From positions 4,081,501 through 4,145,500 of the forward strand of contig NZ_CP117445.1 of assembly GCF_030687715.1 (NCBI RefSeq): 64,000 nucleotides of DNA, given 5' to 3'. The notes under the pieces were generated by a model. It saw nothing but the letters and a program-made list of their open reading frames with translations. It had not been told where the DNA came from and made no database searches. Positions 7,806-15,807 of this stretch are shown here, piece after piece. Position numbers and translations under genes: made by a program. Every line of letters begins with the position of its first letter. The stretch's first letter is position 1. This stretch comes from Pseudomonas sp. FP2196. Its GTDB lineage: Bacteria > Pseudomonadota > Gammaproteobacteria > Pseudomonadales > Pseudomonadaceae.

Positions 7806-9884
7806 TTACTCGGTGATCTTCTCGAAGTTGCGATAGAACATGTCGTCATCGCGGCTATCGGTCATCGAGTGCAGTTGGTAACCGCGATTGAGCCGCGCAC
7901 CACCGTCACGGGTCAATGGTGCCCAGACGAGGTTGGCGCGGCGCATGGTCGACATACTCATCATCTCGTCGAACGGGATCGACAGATAGAGACCTTTGTC
8001 GAAGCTACCTTCCCCGTACTCGGCACTGCTGGCCGTGGTGATGGTCGCCCAGGCGCCGAAGCGCACGCCGTTGGAGAACTCGCGGGAAATATCCAGCGTG
8101 CCGCCCCAGTCACCGGCCAGATACCGGCCGACGCTAATGGCTGCGAGCGTGTCGTAAGGCAAATCCGTATAGCCAGTGATGTGCCCGGTGACCACCGAGT
8201 AATCACGCAGACCAAAGCCCTGATCGAACTCACGCTGACGCACGTAGTTCAGATCCGCGCCCACCGACCAACGCTCACCGGTCGGACGAAACAGCACCTC
8301 GCCCCCTACCCCGGCAAACATCGACTCCAGATAACCGCCGTAAACCATGCCATACCAGTCTTTATCCAGTTGCTCGGCATGGCTGAGCTGGAACATCGGC
8401 ATGGTCACTTCAGACTCGGTCAGGTACTGACGCAAATCCGTGCGCACGCGCGGCAAGCCGCTGGGTGCGTCGTAGGAGAATTTGTCGAAGTTGTTGATCA
8501 GGTTGGCGCTGAGCAAGCCGCTCCACCAGGTGTTGCGGTTGAAGCGGTATTCGGCGTCCGCGTCGGCACTCAATTGATAGAGAAAGCCATCCGGGCCGCC
8601 GACGTTCTGCTTGAAGCCGAGGCCGACGCCATAACTAAAGTGCTGCGGCGCTTCGGTGTAGAGGGTTTTCTCGTTGTGCGGCATCGCCGGATTGATCTCG
8701 GTGGTGCGGTGCAGCGACAGCAGCGGTTCCTCGTTGTTGATCACTTCGCGGAAGGTCTGGCGCGGCACGCTGGTTTCTTCCAGCGGCAAGTCGTAGCGCT
8801 TGTTGACCAGGGTGAACCAGTCAATGTCGTCGTTGACGCTGTTATCCAGAATCCGGCTTGCACGGCCGACAGCCTTGGACGAATGGAAGTAACGCTGCTG
8901 CTCGCCATACACGATCAATTCGGAATCACGCTGGCTGATGCGCTCGACCTTGTATCCGGCGTTCTGCTGCAAACGCTGCGAGACGTTGGCCCAGTCGACT
9001 TGCTCCATCGACGTGGTCGGCATCTTCGCCGGCAACGGTTCAGGGGTGGGGTCGTAGGTTTTGGCCGGTGCCTTGCGGGTGGCGAAATTGGTGTGGAACG
9101 TGATGCCGAACATCGCCGTATTGCCGCGCTCCCACGCCGCGCTCACATCGACCGAATCCGCCACTTTGAACACCGCGCCGAAGTTGATCGGCGAGTCCTG
9201 CTTGATGATGTTGTCCTTCGGCTCGTGCTTGTAGTCGTTGCCTTCGTATTCGAGTTTCAGGCTGAGCCGATCCCAAGGCGTCTGATAACTCACCCCGCCG
9301 AAAAACGAAGGCTTGCCGCGAAAGTACGAACCCGAGTTGACGTCACCGGTGCCTTCGAGGGCGGGCCGGGTATCGAAGCGATCGCTGACATAGCCCAACG
9401 GGTTGTCGATGTCGCCGCGATTGCCCAGATAACCCCAGGCAATGCCGGCGCTGAAATCAAAATTGTCGAAGCGCTTGTTGGCGACAAAGAATTCACTGGA
9501 GAACAAACCCGTACCACCGATATCTCGGAAGCCCAGGGCTACATCGGGCAGCCAATGGCTCTCCTGCCAGAGCCGGACTTTGGCGTCGACCGCCTTATCC
9601 TTATAGCTTTGGCTGCCGCTCAGGGCCTCGGAGCCGTATGGCCGGTTGGTGATCGCGGTGTAGCGAAAGGAGCCTTCGAGCCAGTCCAGCGGCTGCAGCG
9701 ACACGCTGTAGCGACTGTACGGCTCGGTGCGGTTGGCGTTGACGCTCAACTCGCCGGCCGGCGCCATGCGCGCTGTCGGCGTCTGCAACAGGCCGGTGCC
9801 ACCGAAGTCATTTTGAGTAATGCGCGGTTCGGCATGCGCCAGACCACACGGCAATAACAACACAGCTGCAAAACGTAAATTCAA
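7806..9884 (-). CDS. YjbH/GfcD-like outer-membrane exopolysaccharide protein
   Basis: A 692-residue exported protein (signal peptide ending GLAHA) rich in alternating polar/aromatic strands, as in an outer-membrane beta-barrel. The early motif NDFGGTGLLQTPTARMAPAGEL and repeated strand-like segments (FSAGIAWGYLGN, SFFGGVSYQTPWDRLSLKLEYEGNDYK) are typical of the YjbH/GfcD family of group 4 capsule and yjbEFGH loci. Its start overlaps the end of the GfcC-like gene by 4 bases, so it is the last gene of gfcA-wza-gfcB-gfcC-gfcD. The known family role is envelope passage or surface presentation of polysaccharide; the mechanism is not established. A 703-codon frame on the other strand is an antisense artefact. 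Confidence 0.88.
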   Translation of the reverse strand: MNLRFAAVLLLPCGLAHAEPRITQNDFGGTGLLQTPTARMAPAGELSVNANRTEPYSRYSVSLQPLDWLEGSFRYTAITNRPYGSEALSGSQSYKDKAVDAKVRLWQESHWLPDVALGFRDIGGTGLFSSEFFVANKRFDNFDFSAGIAWGYLGNRGDIDNPLGYVSDRFDTRPALEGTGDVNSGSYFRGKPSFFGGVSYQTPWDRLSLKLEYEGNDYKHEPKDNIIKQDSPINFGAVFKVADSVDVSAAWERGNTAMFGITFHTNFATRKAPAKTYDPTPEPLPAKMPTTSMEQVDWANVSQRLQQNAGYKVERISQRDSELIVYGEQQRYFHSSKAVGRASRILDNSVNDDIDWFTLVNKRYDLPLEETSVPRQTFREVINNEEPLLSLHRTTEINPAMPHNEKTLYTEAPQHFSYGVGLGFKQNVGGPDGFLYQLSADADAEYRFNRNTWWSGLLSANLINNFDKFSYDAPSGLPRVRTDLRQYLTESEVTMPMFQLSHAEQLDKDWYGMVYGGYLESMFAGVGGEVLFRPTGERWSVGADLNYVRQREFDQGFGLRDYSVVTGHITGYTDLPYDTLAAISVGRYLAGDWGGTLDISREFSNGVRFGAWATITTASSAEYGEGSFDKGLYLSIPFDEMMSMSTMRRANLVWAPLTRDGGARLNRGYQLHSMTDSRDDDMFYRNFEKITE

Positions 9885-10642
9885 CGAACCACCTCGGCCA
9901 GCTGCGTGGCAATCAATTCGGCCAACTGCTGATTCAGCTCAGGGACAGGCGGATCAAGATCATCATTTTTCACCGGCACCAGAATCTTGCTGCCGGCCAC
10001 TGGAAAGTGCCCGCTCTCGCGATTCCAGTGTGCAATGCCGACGCGCCGGACCACGCCGTTGGGCTGAATCAGCCACAGGTAATCGGCTTCGGCATCGTCC
10101 AGTGGCGTGCAGCCTTCCAGGTATTCACGCGCTTCAAGCAACGGCTGATACGGCAAGTGGCAGGTTTGGGCGACAGCACCGAGCACTTCGACCTCATCGA
10201 CCCGCTTGGGGTAGATCAGGCGATCGCCATCGTCGAGACGAATGTTGCGCGCGAAACCGACTTCCACCGCGACCGGATCGAGATCGGCAACCTGCCGCCC
10301 CGTTACCTGCATCTGCCGCACTTGCTCGGTCAAACGCAGTGCCAGCGCTGCACGGCTCGGTTTGTCGAAGAGCAACGCCATGCGCTGCAGCACGTCCAGA
10401 TCGAACAACACGCCAGCCTTGAGCCGCGCCTGCTCTTCCAGCAACGACTGCCGCAACAACACGCCCGCCAGCCAATAACCTTCGGCATTCGGTACGGCCT
10501 CGTTGATCACATCGAGCAAGCGCCCGCCTGCCGGTAGCTTGACCGAGCCGGGGTTGGCGACGTCGCCGCTGACAGTGACTTCAGCCTGACTGACGCTGCT
10601 GATCAACAACAGGCACGCCGATAGAATCCTGAGCCGCTTCAC
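9881..10642 (-). CDS. GfcC/YjbG-like periplasmic capsule protein
   Basis: A 253-residue protein with a Sec signal peptide ending SSVSQA. A short beta-grasp-like start (VTVSGDVANPGSVKLPAGGRLLDVINEAV) resembles the SLBB-type folds of polysaccharide export proteins. A helical stretch (EEQARLKAGVLFDLDVLQRMALL) and a second SLBB-like portion (NIRLDDGDRLIYPKRVDEVEVLGAV) follow. Size, order and neighbours match GfcC of group 4 capsule loci, whose known family role is periplasmic. It overlaps the genes on both sides by 4 bases, indicating translational coupling. Confidence 0.85.
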   Translation of the reverse strand: MKRLRILSACLLLISSVSQAEVTVSGDVANPGSVKLPAGGRLLDVINEAVPNAEGYWLAGVLLRQSLLEEQARLKAGVLFDLDVLQRMALLFDKPSRAALALRLTEQVRQMQVTGRQVADLDPVAVEVGFARNIRLDDGDRLIYPKRVDEVEVLGAVAQTCHLPYQPLLEAREYLEGCTPLDDAEADYLWLIQPNGVVRRVGIAHWNRESGHFPVAGSKILVPVKNDDLDPPVPELNQQLAELIATQLAEVVR

Positions 10643-11304
10643 GGCAGGTGCCTGCGATCAGGGGTCAGTTGCATGATCCTGACGCGCAATTGCGAGGTCA
10701 GTTGCTGCTCACTCTTGAAGATGAACCCGTCACGCGGATCGACCCAATAACGATTGGTCGCACTCAGGCCAATGGCCGGGGCGTCAATCTGCTCATCGAC
10801 ACGCAGCACGGTGTATTCCTTGTTGAGAATTTCCAGGGTTTGCGTGGAGCGGCGGATGAAGCGACTGTTGACGATCACCCCGACTTCCTGGCCCTTGTAG
10901 AGATCGATCCAGCGCCGGGTCGTGAAGCCATCGGCAACTTGATGCAGGCCTCGTTTGAACGGCGAGTCATCCGACAGGCGTGTGCCGTCCAGATCCCCTT
11001 CCAGGCCCAGACCAATGCTGCGCACGGCGAGGCCATCGCGCAGCAGCAATACTTGTTTGCCGGAAGCGACCCAGAACTGCAGGTCGTCGCGCTCGCGCAC
11101 CAACGCCAGCACCCCAGAGCCGGACGGCGTGGTCAGTTTGAGTTGCGGATAGTTGACCTCGGCCACCTGGGCCGCGGTCACGTCCACCTCGTCCGGCCCG
11201 ATCACCGCCGACTTGAGGTTGTTCAACGAAGCGCTCATCAGCGGGTTGCAGCCACACAACAACAGGGCCGCACTCAGGCAGACGCCAACTTTCAACGTGT
11301 TCAC
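10639..11304 (-). CDS. GfcB/YjbF-like lipoprotein
   Basis: A 221-residue outer-membrane lipoprotein. The signal peptide ends in the lipobox LLCGC, with Cys19 as the lipidated residue. The mature part is beta-rich (SGVLALVRERDDLQFWVASGKQVLLLRDGLAVRSIGLG, YWVDPRDGFIFKSEQQL) and matches YjbF/GfcB in size and order. It is encoded 11 bases after the Wza-like gene and overlaps gfcC by 4. Confidence 0.85.
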   Translation of the reverse strand: MNTLKVGVCLSAALLLCGCNPLMSASLNNLKSAVIGPDEVDVTAAQVAEVNYPQLKLTTPSGSGVLALVRERDDLQFWVASGKQVLLLRDGLAVRSIGLGLEGDLDGTRLSDDSPFKRGLHQVADGFTTRRWIDLYKGQEVGVIVNSRFIRRSTQTLEILNKEYTVLRVDEQIDAPAIGLSATNRYWVDPRDGFIFKSEQQLTSQLRVRIMQLTPDRRHLP

Positions 11305-11315
11305 AGTCGGCGGCC

Positions 11316-12431
11316 TTATTTGCTGTTGTTACTGTATTCGCTCCAGTTCTTCGCAGCGGAAGCCCCGGTCCCGACAATCGACGCCGACGGCACCAATTGG
11401 CTGATGAAGCGGTTCCAGCGCGTCACGTTGGCAGGTCCGACGTAGACAACGTCCTGGGGCCGCACTTCGAAGTGCGTGGCGAGCGCCATGGCGGTCGGCG
11501 ATTCAGCGTTCAACTGGTAGATCTTCGCCGGCTCCACGTCGAGATTTTCCACGCCACGAATGACGTACACCGCGTTGCCGTTGGAGGTGGTCTGGCTCAA
11601 GCCGCCCACCGAGCCGAGCACATCCGACAGGTTCATGGTGGCGGTCTTGAAGCTCAATGCGCGCGGCTGGTTGACCTCGCCCATGACGTAAATGCGCTTG
11701 TTGTCGTTATACGGCAGATACAACTGGTCGCCACCCTTGAGGTAGACGCCCTGCAACTCGGAATCCTGCTGATTGAGCGAGTCGAGATTCAGCGGATAAA
11801 CCCGGCCGTTGCGCGTCAGCGTCAGACCGGACAAGTCAGCATTGTTGGTATCGATACCGGCGGAACCGAGGGCCTCGACCACGCTCAGCGGGTTGGTCGA
11901 AATCGCTTGCGGGCCGCCCTTGGCCACCGCGCCGGTGACCACGACTTTCTGACTGGCGAAACGCAGTACCGCGACATCTACCTGCGGTTCGGCGATGAAC
12001 GCCGACAGCCGTTGTTCGATGTCCGCGCGCAGTTGCTGGATAGTCCGGCCGGCGGCCTGGACTTCCTTGATGAACGGGTAATACAGCGTGCCGTCGGAGC
12101 GCACCAGCCGGCCGTTGGCATCGATCTGTTGTTGCGCGCCGGACGGGGCTGTCAGCTCAGGGTGATCCCAGACCGTGATGTACAAGACATCGTTGTTACC
12201 GATGCGGTACTCGGCCGGGGTCGCCAACAGCTCCGCCGGCAGCGACTCACGCTTGTGCGTGGCGCGGGTGGTGGAAATCAGCTTGGGGGTGATCGGGATC
12301 AGCTCGACCCGGCTGCTTTCACTGGCCCCTTGGCGGGTGATGTCACTGGTGCTCAGGTATTGGCCCGGGGAAAACATGCAACCTTGTAAAGCGAGACTTG
12401 CCAACATTAAAAGAGAAAAACTACGAGTCAT
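11316..12431 (-). CDS. Wza-like polysaccharide export lipoprotein (GfcE)
   Basis: An outer-membrane polysaccharide export channel subunit of 371 residues. The signal peptide has lipobox ALQGC. The Poly_export domain begins at EYRIGNNDVLYITVWDHPELTAP, and SLBB-like segments follow (VVVTGAVAKGGPQAIST; IYVMGEVNQPRALSFK). The family forms an octameric channel that takes polymer from the Wzc side to the surface. It lies second in the gfc module, downstream of the small gfcA-like gene and separated from it by a hairpin terminator. Confidence 0.92.
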   Translation of the reverse strand: MTRSFSLLMLASLALQGCMFSPGQYLSTSDITRQGASESSRVELIPITPKLISTTRATHKRESLPAELLATPAEYRIGNNDVLYITVWDHPELTAPSGAQQQIDANGRLVRSDGTLYYPFIKEVQAAGRTIQQLRADIEQRLSAFIAEPQVDVAVLRFASQKVVVTGAVAKGGPQAISTNPLSVVEALGSAGIDTNNADLSGLTLTRNGRVYPLNLDSLNQQDSELQGVYLKGGDQLYLPYNDNKRIYVMGEVNQPRALSFKTATMNLSDVLGSVGGLSQTTSNGNAVYVIRGVENLDVEPAKIYQLNAESPTAMALATHFEVRPQDVVYVGPANVTRWNRFISQLVPSASIVGTGASAAKNWSEYSNNSK

Positions 12432-12460
12432 AATGGCACTACGCTATTCAAGGGCGAATC

Positions 12461-12494
12461 TAAAAAAGAAGTCACCCGACTTACGTCGGGCGAC
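12461..12494 (-). terminator. Hairpin terminator between gfcA-like and wza-like genes
   Basis: Read on the minus strand: GTCGCCCGAC, loop GTAA, GTCGGGTGAC, then TTCTTTTTT. It lies 26-60 bases after the gfcA-like stop codon and before the wza start, so part of the transcription probably ends here and gfcA would be expressed above the rest of the operon. Confidence 0.75.
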
Positions 12495-12504
12495 CCTGTA
12501 CTGC

Positions 12505-12525
12505 ACTAACAAAACTTCTGTTAGT
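12505..12525. repeat. ACTAACA-N7-TGTTAGT inverted repeat at the gfcA stop
   Basis: Perfect 7-base arms with a 7-base spacer overlap the end of the gfcA-like gene. The arms are the same hexamer (CTAACA/TGTTAG) that recurs in the control regions of this locus. A near-copy, CTAACA-N7-TGTTAA, lies at 12770-12788 just upstream of the same gene. Confidence 0.6.
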
Positions 12526-12757
12526 TATGCGTGCCGGTTGTACCGGTGGTACCTGTGGTGCCGGTGGTACCGCCGTTGGCACTGCCACCGCTGTTGGACG
12601 CCGCTACTGCACTGGCAACCATTGCAGTACTGGCTGCTGGCGCTTGAGAAGCCGCCACACTGCCACCTACATTGGTCACCGCCGTCAGCGGTGCTTCAGC
12701 TGCGGCAGCCCAGTTGCTCAACATCGTCAACAGGGCAACTGCCATCACTTTCTTCAT
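12521..12757 (-). CDS. GfcA/YjbE-like small exported protein with Gly-Thr-Thr repeats
   Basis: A 78-residue protein with a signal peptide ending AAAAEA, a low-complexity Ala/Ser/Val middle part and a C-terminal tail of four Gly-Thr-Thr repeats ending GTHN. Size, Thr-rich tail and position at the head of the module match YjbE/GfcA of Enterobacteria, whose function is unresolved. The start has a strong AAAGGAG ribosome site. The repeats are encoded by imperfect 9-base DNA units, so copy number could vary by slippage. A Thr-rich tail could be glycosylated or bind polymer; both are inference. Confidence 0.8.
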   Translation of the reverse strand: MKKVMAVALLTMLSNWAAAAEAPLTAVTNVGGSVAASQAPAASTAMVASAVAASNSGGSANGGTTGTTGTTGTTGTHN

Positions 12758-12782
12758 ATCAACTCCTTTCTAACATTCAATC

Positions 12783-12805
12783 TGTTAAAAACCGATTGGT
12801 GTTAG
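12783..12805 (-). promoter_or_regulatory. Candidate regulator site TGTTAA-N11-TGTTAG
   Basis: Two hexamers in the same orientation, 17 bases start to start, lie 26-48 bases upstream of the gfcA start codon. Direct repeats are the usual recognition pattern of OmpR-type winged-helix proteins, two of which are encoded in this locus. The pairing of protein and site is inference. Confidence 0.4.
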
Positions 12806-12947
12806 AGGTGGTAGAGTTCAAGTCCGCGAAAAATGCGAACAAGATCCGTTGTTCTTTCACAGTCTTACCCAACTGATAAAAGTCGAACGGCAGGTTTATA
12901 TCTACGGACTTGCAAAAGGCATTTCCAGCGTATTTTCCCGACGATAT

Positions 12948-12970
12948 CTAACACCTGACCGAAACTAACA
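12948..12970 (-). promoter_or_regulatory. Candidate regulator site CTAACA-N11-CTAACA
   Basis: Two identical hexamers with exactly the same 11-base spacer as the site at 12783-12805, but on the opposite strand. On the relevant strand each site ends GGTGTTAG. It lies about 190 bases upstream of gfcA and just past the end of galE. Confidence 0.4.
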
Positions 12971-12988
12971 TTTCGCATCAAAACGACA

Positions 12989-14005
12989 TCAGCCGAGATA
13001 ACCCTTGGGATGGTTCGATTGCCAGCGCCAAGTATCGGTGACCATGTCCTGCAAACTACGCGTGGCTTTCCAGCCCAACTCTTGCTCTGCTTTTGAAGCG
13101 TCGGCCCAACTTTCGGCAATATCCCCCGAACGACGCGGCATCATTCGATACGGCACGGGCTGCCCGCAGGCCTGCTCGAAGGCGCGCAGTACTTGCAACA
13201 CGCTGTAGCCATCGCCGGTACCGAGGTTCCAGGTGTGAATGCCTGTGCGGTCAGTGATCGACTGCAAAGCCTTCAGGTGGCCGTCCGCCAGGTCCACGAC
13301 GTGGATGTAGTCACGCACGCCGGTGCCGTCGACCGTCGGGTAATCGTTGCCGAAAATCGACAGTTCTTGCAGGCTGCCCACCGCGACCTGGCTGATATAA
13401 GGCACCAGATTATTGGGGATGCCGTTCGGGTCTTCGCCCATCTGACCGCTCTGATGCGCGCCGATCGGGTTGAAGTAACGCAGCAAGGCGATGCTCCAGC
13501 GCGGTTCGGACTGGCACAGGTCACGCAGGACGTTTTCGACAATCAGCTTGGATTGGCCGTAGGGATTGGTCGGATTGCCGGTCGGGAAATCCTCGCGGAT
13601 CGGCATCTGCTCAGGCTCGCCGTAAACCGTCGCCGAAGAGCTGAAAACCAGCCGGAACACCCCGGCCGCCGCCATCGCCTGACACAGCGTGATGCTGCCA
13701 CTGACGTTGGTTTCGTAATACGCCAGCGGCTTGCGCACACTCTCGCCGACGGCTTTGAGCCCGGCGAAGTGCAGCACAGCCTCGATGGCATGCTCCTGGA
13801 AAATCCGGTCAAGCAGCGCCCGGTCGCAGACATCACCGCGAATCATCAGCGCGCTCTTGCCACAGATGGCTTCCACCGCATGCAATGCCGCGTCGCTGCT
13901 GTTGCAGAGATTATCCAGCACGACAACTTCATAACCTGCTTCAAGCAAAGCAAGTGTGGTGTGCGAGCCGATATAGCCGGCGCCACCGGTTACCAGAATC
14001 TTCAT
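12989..14005 (-). CDS. galE: UDP-glucose 4-epimerase GalE
   Basis: Interconverts UDP-glucose and UDP-galactose in the cytosol. The 338-residue SDR protein starts MKILVTGGAGYIGSH (NAD-binding GxxGxxG), has the catalytic YxxxK in NPYGQSK (with upstream SSSATVYG) and ends with a typical GalE tail (DMVTDTWRWQSNHP). The start is placed at the conserved MKILVTGG; an in-frame upstream extension to 14098 has no homology or ribosome site. With galU it supplies UDP-Gal and UDP-Glc for the surrounding exopolysaccharide locus. Confidence 0.95.
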   Translation of the reverse strand: MKILVTGGAGYIGSHTTLALLEAGYEVVVLDNLCNSSDAALHAVEAICGKSALMIRGDVCDRALLDRIFQEHAIEAVLHFAGLKAVGESVRKPLAYYETNVSGSITLCQAMAAAGVFRLVFSSSATVYGEPEQMPIREDFPTGNPTNPYGQSKLIVENVLRDLCQSEPRWSIALLRYFNPIGAHQSGQMGEDPNGIPNNLVPYISQVAVGSLQELSIFGNDYPTVDGTGVRDYIHVVDLADGHLKALQSITDRTGIHTWNLGTGDGYSVLQVLRAFEQACGQPVPYRMMPRRSGDIAESWADASKAEQELGWKATRSLQDMVTDTWRWQSNHPKGYLG

Positions 14006-14396
14006 AGCGCGGGTCCGTAATTGGATAAGTGCCAAGTAGCGTGTCAAGCCTGTTGTTGTGGAGATGTGTCGTAATCCACACAAACAAGCCGACAACAACC
14101 GAAAACAAAACTAGTTCAATGACTGGCAATATTTATTTTTGCAGGTCACACTGTATTGCCCGGTACTTATTAGCACTGCAAGTGCACTCATCACTATCAA
14201 CAGATACCGACTAAAAATAACTAATAGCGCTCTAACCGACATCGCATAACATTGTCGTGTTTTACTGCCTCCACTGTTTGCCATTAATAACCTGACTCAG
14301 GTATTAAAGTAAGCCTTCAATACTCATTGAAACTTGCAGCCATTCGTTATGGCTCGCAACCGACGCCTGTGTTCCATGACTGTCCAGGATACTTTT
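14006..14396. other. Divergent galE-galU intergenic region
   Basis: About 390 AT-rich bases between divergent galE and galU. It contains two small palindromes, GCACT-GCA-AGTGC (14173-14185) and CCTGA-C-TCAGG (around 14288-14298). I can fix no promoter or RNA gene with confidence. Confidence 0.4.
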
Positions 14397-15230
14397 ATGA
14401 TTCGTAAATGTTTGTTCCCCGCTGCCGGCTACGGCACGCGTTTCTTGCCGGCCACCAAAGCAATGCCGAAAGAGATGCTGCCGATCGTCAACAAACCGTT
14501 GATCGAGTACGCCGTTGAAGAAGCTCGGGACGCCGGCCTGCAACACATGGCAATCGTCACAGGCCGGGGCAAGCGTGCGCTGGAAGACCATTTCGACATC
14601 AGCTATGAACTGGAACACCAGATTCGCGGCACCGAGAAAGAGAAGTTTCTCGCTGGCACCCGTGAGCTGATCGACACCTGCACGTTCTCCTACACCCGCC
14701 AGGTAGAAATGAAGGGCCTGGGCCACGCCATTCTCAGCGGTCGCCCATTGATCGGCGACGAACCCTTCGCCGTAGTGCTGGCCGATGACCTGTGCCTGAA
14801 CCTGGAAGGTGACGGCGTTCTCGCGCAAATGATCCAGCTGTACAAGAAATTCCGCTGCTCGATCGTCGCCATCCAGGAAGTCCCGGCCGACCAGACGCAC
14901 AAGTACGGTGTGATCGCTGGCGAGCTGATTTCCGACGGCATCTACCGGGTCAACAACATGGTGGAAAAACCGGCGCCACAGGACGCCCCGTCCAACCTGG
15001 CGATCATCGGCCGCTACATCCTGACCCCGGACATTTTCGACCTGATCGCCGACACCCAACCGGGCAAGGGTGGCGAGATCCAGATCACCGACGCGCTGAT
15101 GAAACAGGCGCAGAACGGTTGCGTGCTGGCCTACAAGTTCAAGGGCCTGCGCTTCGACTGCGGCGATGCCGAGGGATATCTGCAAGCGACCAACTTCTGC
15201 TACGAAAACGTGTACCTCAAGGGCCGCTGA
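14397..15230 (+). CDS. galU: UTP-glucose-1-phosphate uridylyltransferase GalU
   Basis: Makes UDP-glucose from UTP and glucose-1-phosphate. The 277-residue nucleotidyltransferase begins MIRKCLFPAAGYGTRFLPA and has the signature KAMPKEMLPIVNKPLIEYAVEEA, then VVLADD, MVEKPAP and GGEIQITDAL. ATG 14397 matches the known N-terminus and has AGGA upstream; the in-frame extension to 14334 is not supported. It is followed after 47 bases by a small phosphomannomutase-like gene in the same direction. Confidence 0.95.
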   Translation: MIRKCLFPAAGYGTRFLPATKAMPKEMLPIVNKPLIEYAVEEARDAGLQHMAIVTGRGKRALEDHFDISYELEHQIRGTEKEKFLAGTRELIDTCTFSYTRQVEMKGLGHAILSGRPLIGDEPFAVVLADDLCLNLEGDGVLAQMIQLYKKFRCSIVAIQEVPADQTHKYGVIAGELISDGIYRVNNMVEKPAPQDAPSNLAIIGRYILTPDIFDLIADTQPGKGGEIQITDALMKQAQNGCVLAYKFKGLRFDCGDAEGYLQATNFCYENVYLKGR

Positions 15231-15277
15231 GACGGCTCCAACACCCGACGCCCACTCTTCACTTCAGGCAGGTCACC

Positions 15278-15682
15278 ATGAACATTGCACAACATTCCGT
15301 AGAGATTGAACGCGAGGTGGGCAACCTCGGGGTGGTGAGTTGGCTGTCACGCCATCAGCCGTTGCCCAGCGCCAACGAGTCCTGGCTGGGCACCATCCTG
15401 TTGGTGGAGCGCATCGGCATGTTTCCTTCGTCCGGCGATATTCGCCGGCCGATGGCCGATCCCTATCCCCTGCTCGCCCATCTGAAAACGCTTTACGGCG
15501 AACAGGCGCTGGAAATCGACGACCGCGATGGCCTGAAAGTGATTTTCACCGACTGGCGCTTTCGCGTGCGCATTTGCTGCAACGACCCGGCGATCATCAT
15601 CAATGTGGAAACCCGATGTGATACGCGGTTGATGCCGCAGAAGCTCACGGAATTACTCGATCAGGTCGACGCCTTCGCCTGA
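15278..15682 (+). CDS. Stand-alone phosphomannomutase C-terminal-domain-like protein
   Basis: A 134-residue protein. Its second half, DGLKVIFTDWRFRVR followed by a variable loop and then INVETRCD, lines up with the last domain of bacterial phosphomannomutases (pattern DGISxxFADWRFNLRxSNTEP...LNVESRGD). The phosphate-binding SNTEP loop is replaced by CCNDP, and there is no catalytic-serine, metal or sugar-binding domain, so it cannot be a mutase by itself. The first 65 residues (GVVSWLSRHQPLPSANESWLG...) are not recognised. It follows galU at 47 bases with an AGG ribosome site. It could bind a phosphosugar or regulate GalU, or be a relic; function unknown. Confidence 0.7.
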   Translation: MNIAQHSVEIEREVGNLGVVSWLSRHQPLPSANESWLGTILLVERIGMFPSSGDIRRPMADPYPLLAHLKTLYGEQALEIDDRDGLKVIFTDWRFRVRICCNDPAIIINVETRCDTRLMPQKLTELLDQVDAFA

Positions 15683-15725
15683 CTCACGTATCCAGTGACG
15701 CATTCGAATCATTCACGCCCCCCTC

Positions 15726-15807
15726 TGTAGGAGATGTCGATGGCTGCGATCTTTTGATTTTGTTTTTCAAGATCAAAAGATCGCAGCCTTCGGCAGCTCC
15801 TACAGGG
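15726..15807. repeat. Large inverted repeat (CTGTAGGAG...GCTGCGATCTTTTGAT family)
   Basis: Two arms, CTGTAGGAG-N-GCTGCGATCTTTTGAT and its complement ATCAAAAGATCGCAGC-N-CTCCTACAG, enclose a short T-rich loop. A second copy of the same family lies at about 17015-17117, so the repeats flank the SGNH hydrolase gene. The right arm overlaps the stop codon of that gene (15800-15802). Confidence 0.8.

Larger units (their letters stand above)
12758..12988. other. Control region upstream of gfcA
   Basis: About 230 bases between gfcA and the end of galE, AT-rich. It holds three complete copies of CTAACA/TGTTAG plus the gfcA-proximal copy at 12770, arranged as a near-inverted repeat (12770-12788) and two 17-base-period direct repeats listed separately. 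Confidence 0.5.

Noticed and set aside
7746..9857. 703-codon open frame on the plus strand
   Set aside because: It is antisense to the YjbH-like gene, has no recognisable motif and arises from GC-biased codons; the minus-strand gene has a signal peptide and family motifs.
15726..15807. Hairpin resembling a terminator after the PMM-like gene
   Set aside because: The same long inverted repeat occurs again at 17015-17117, so it is better explained as a dispersed repeat, although it may also stop transcription.
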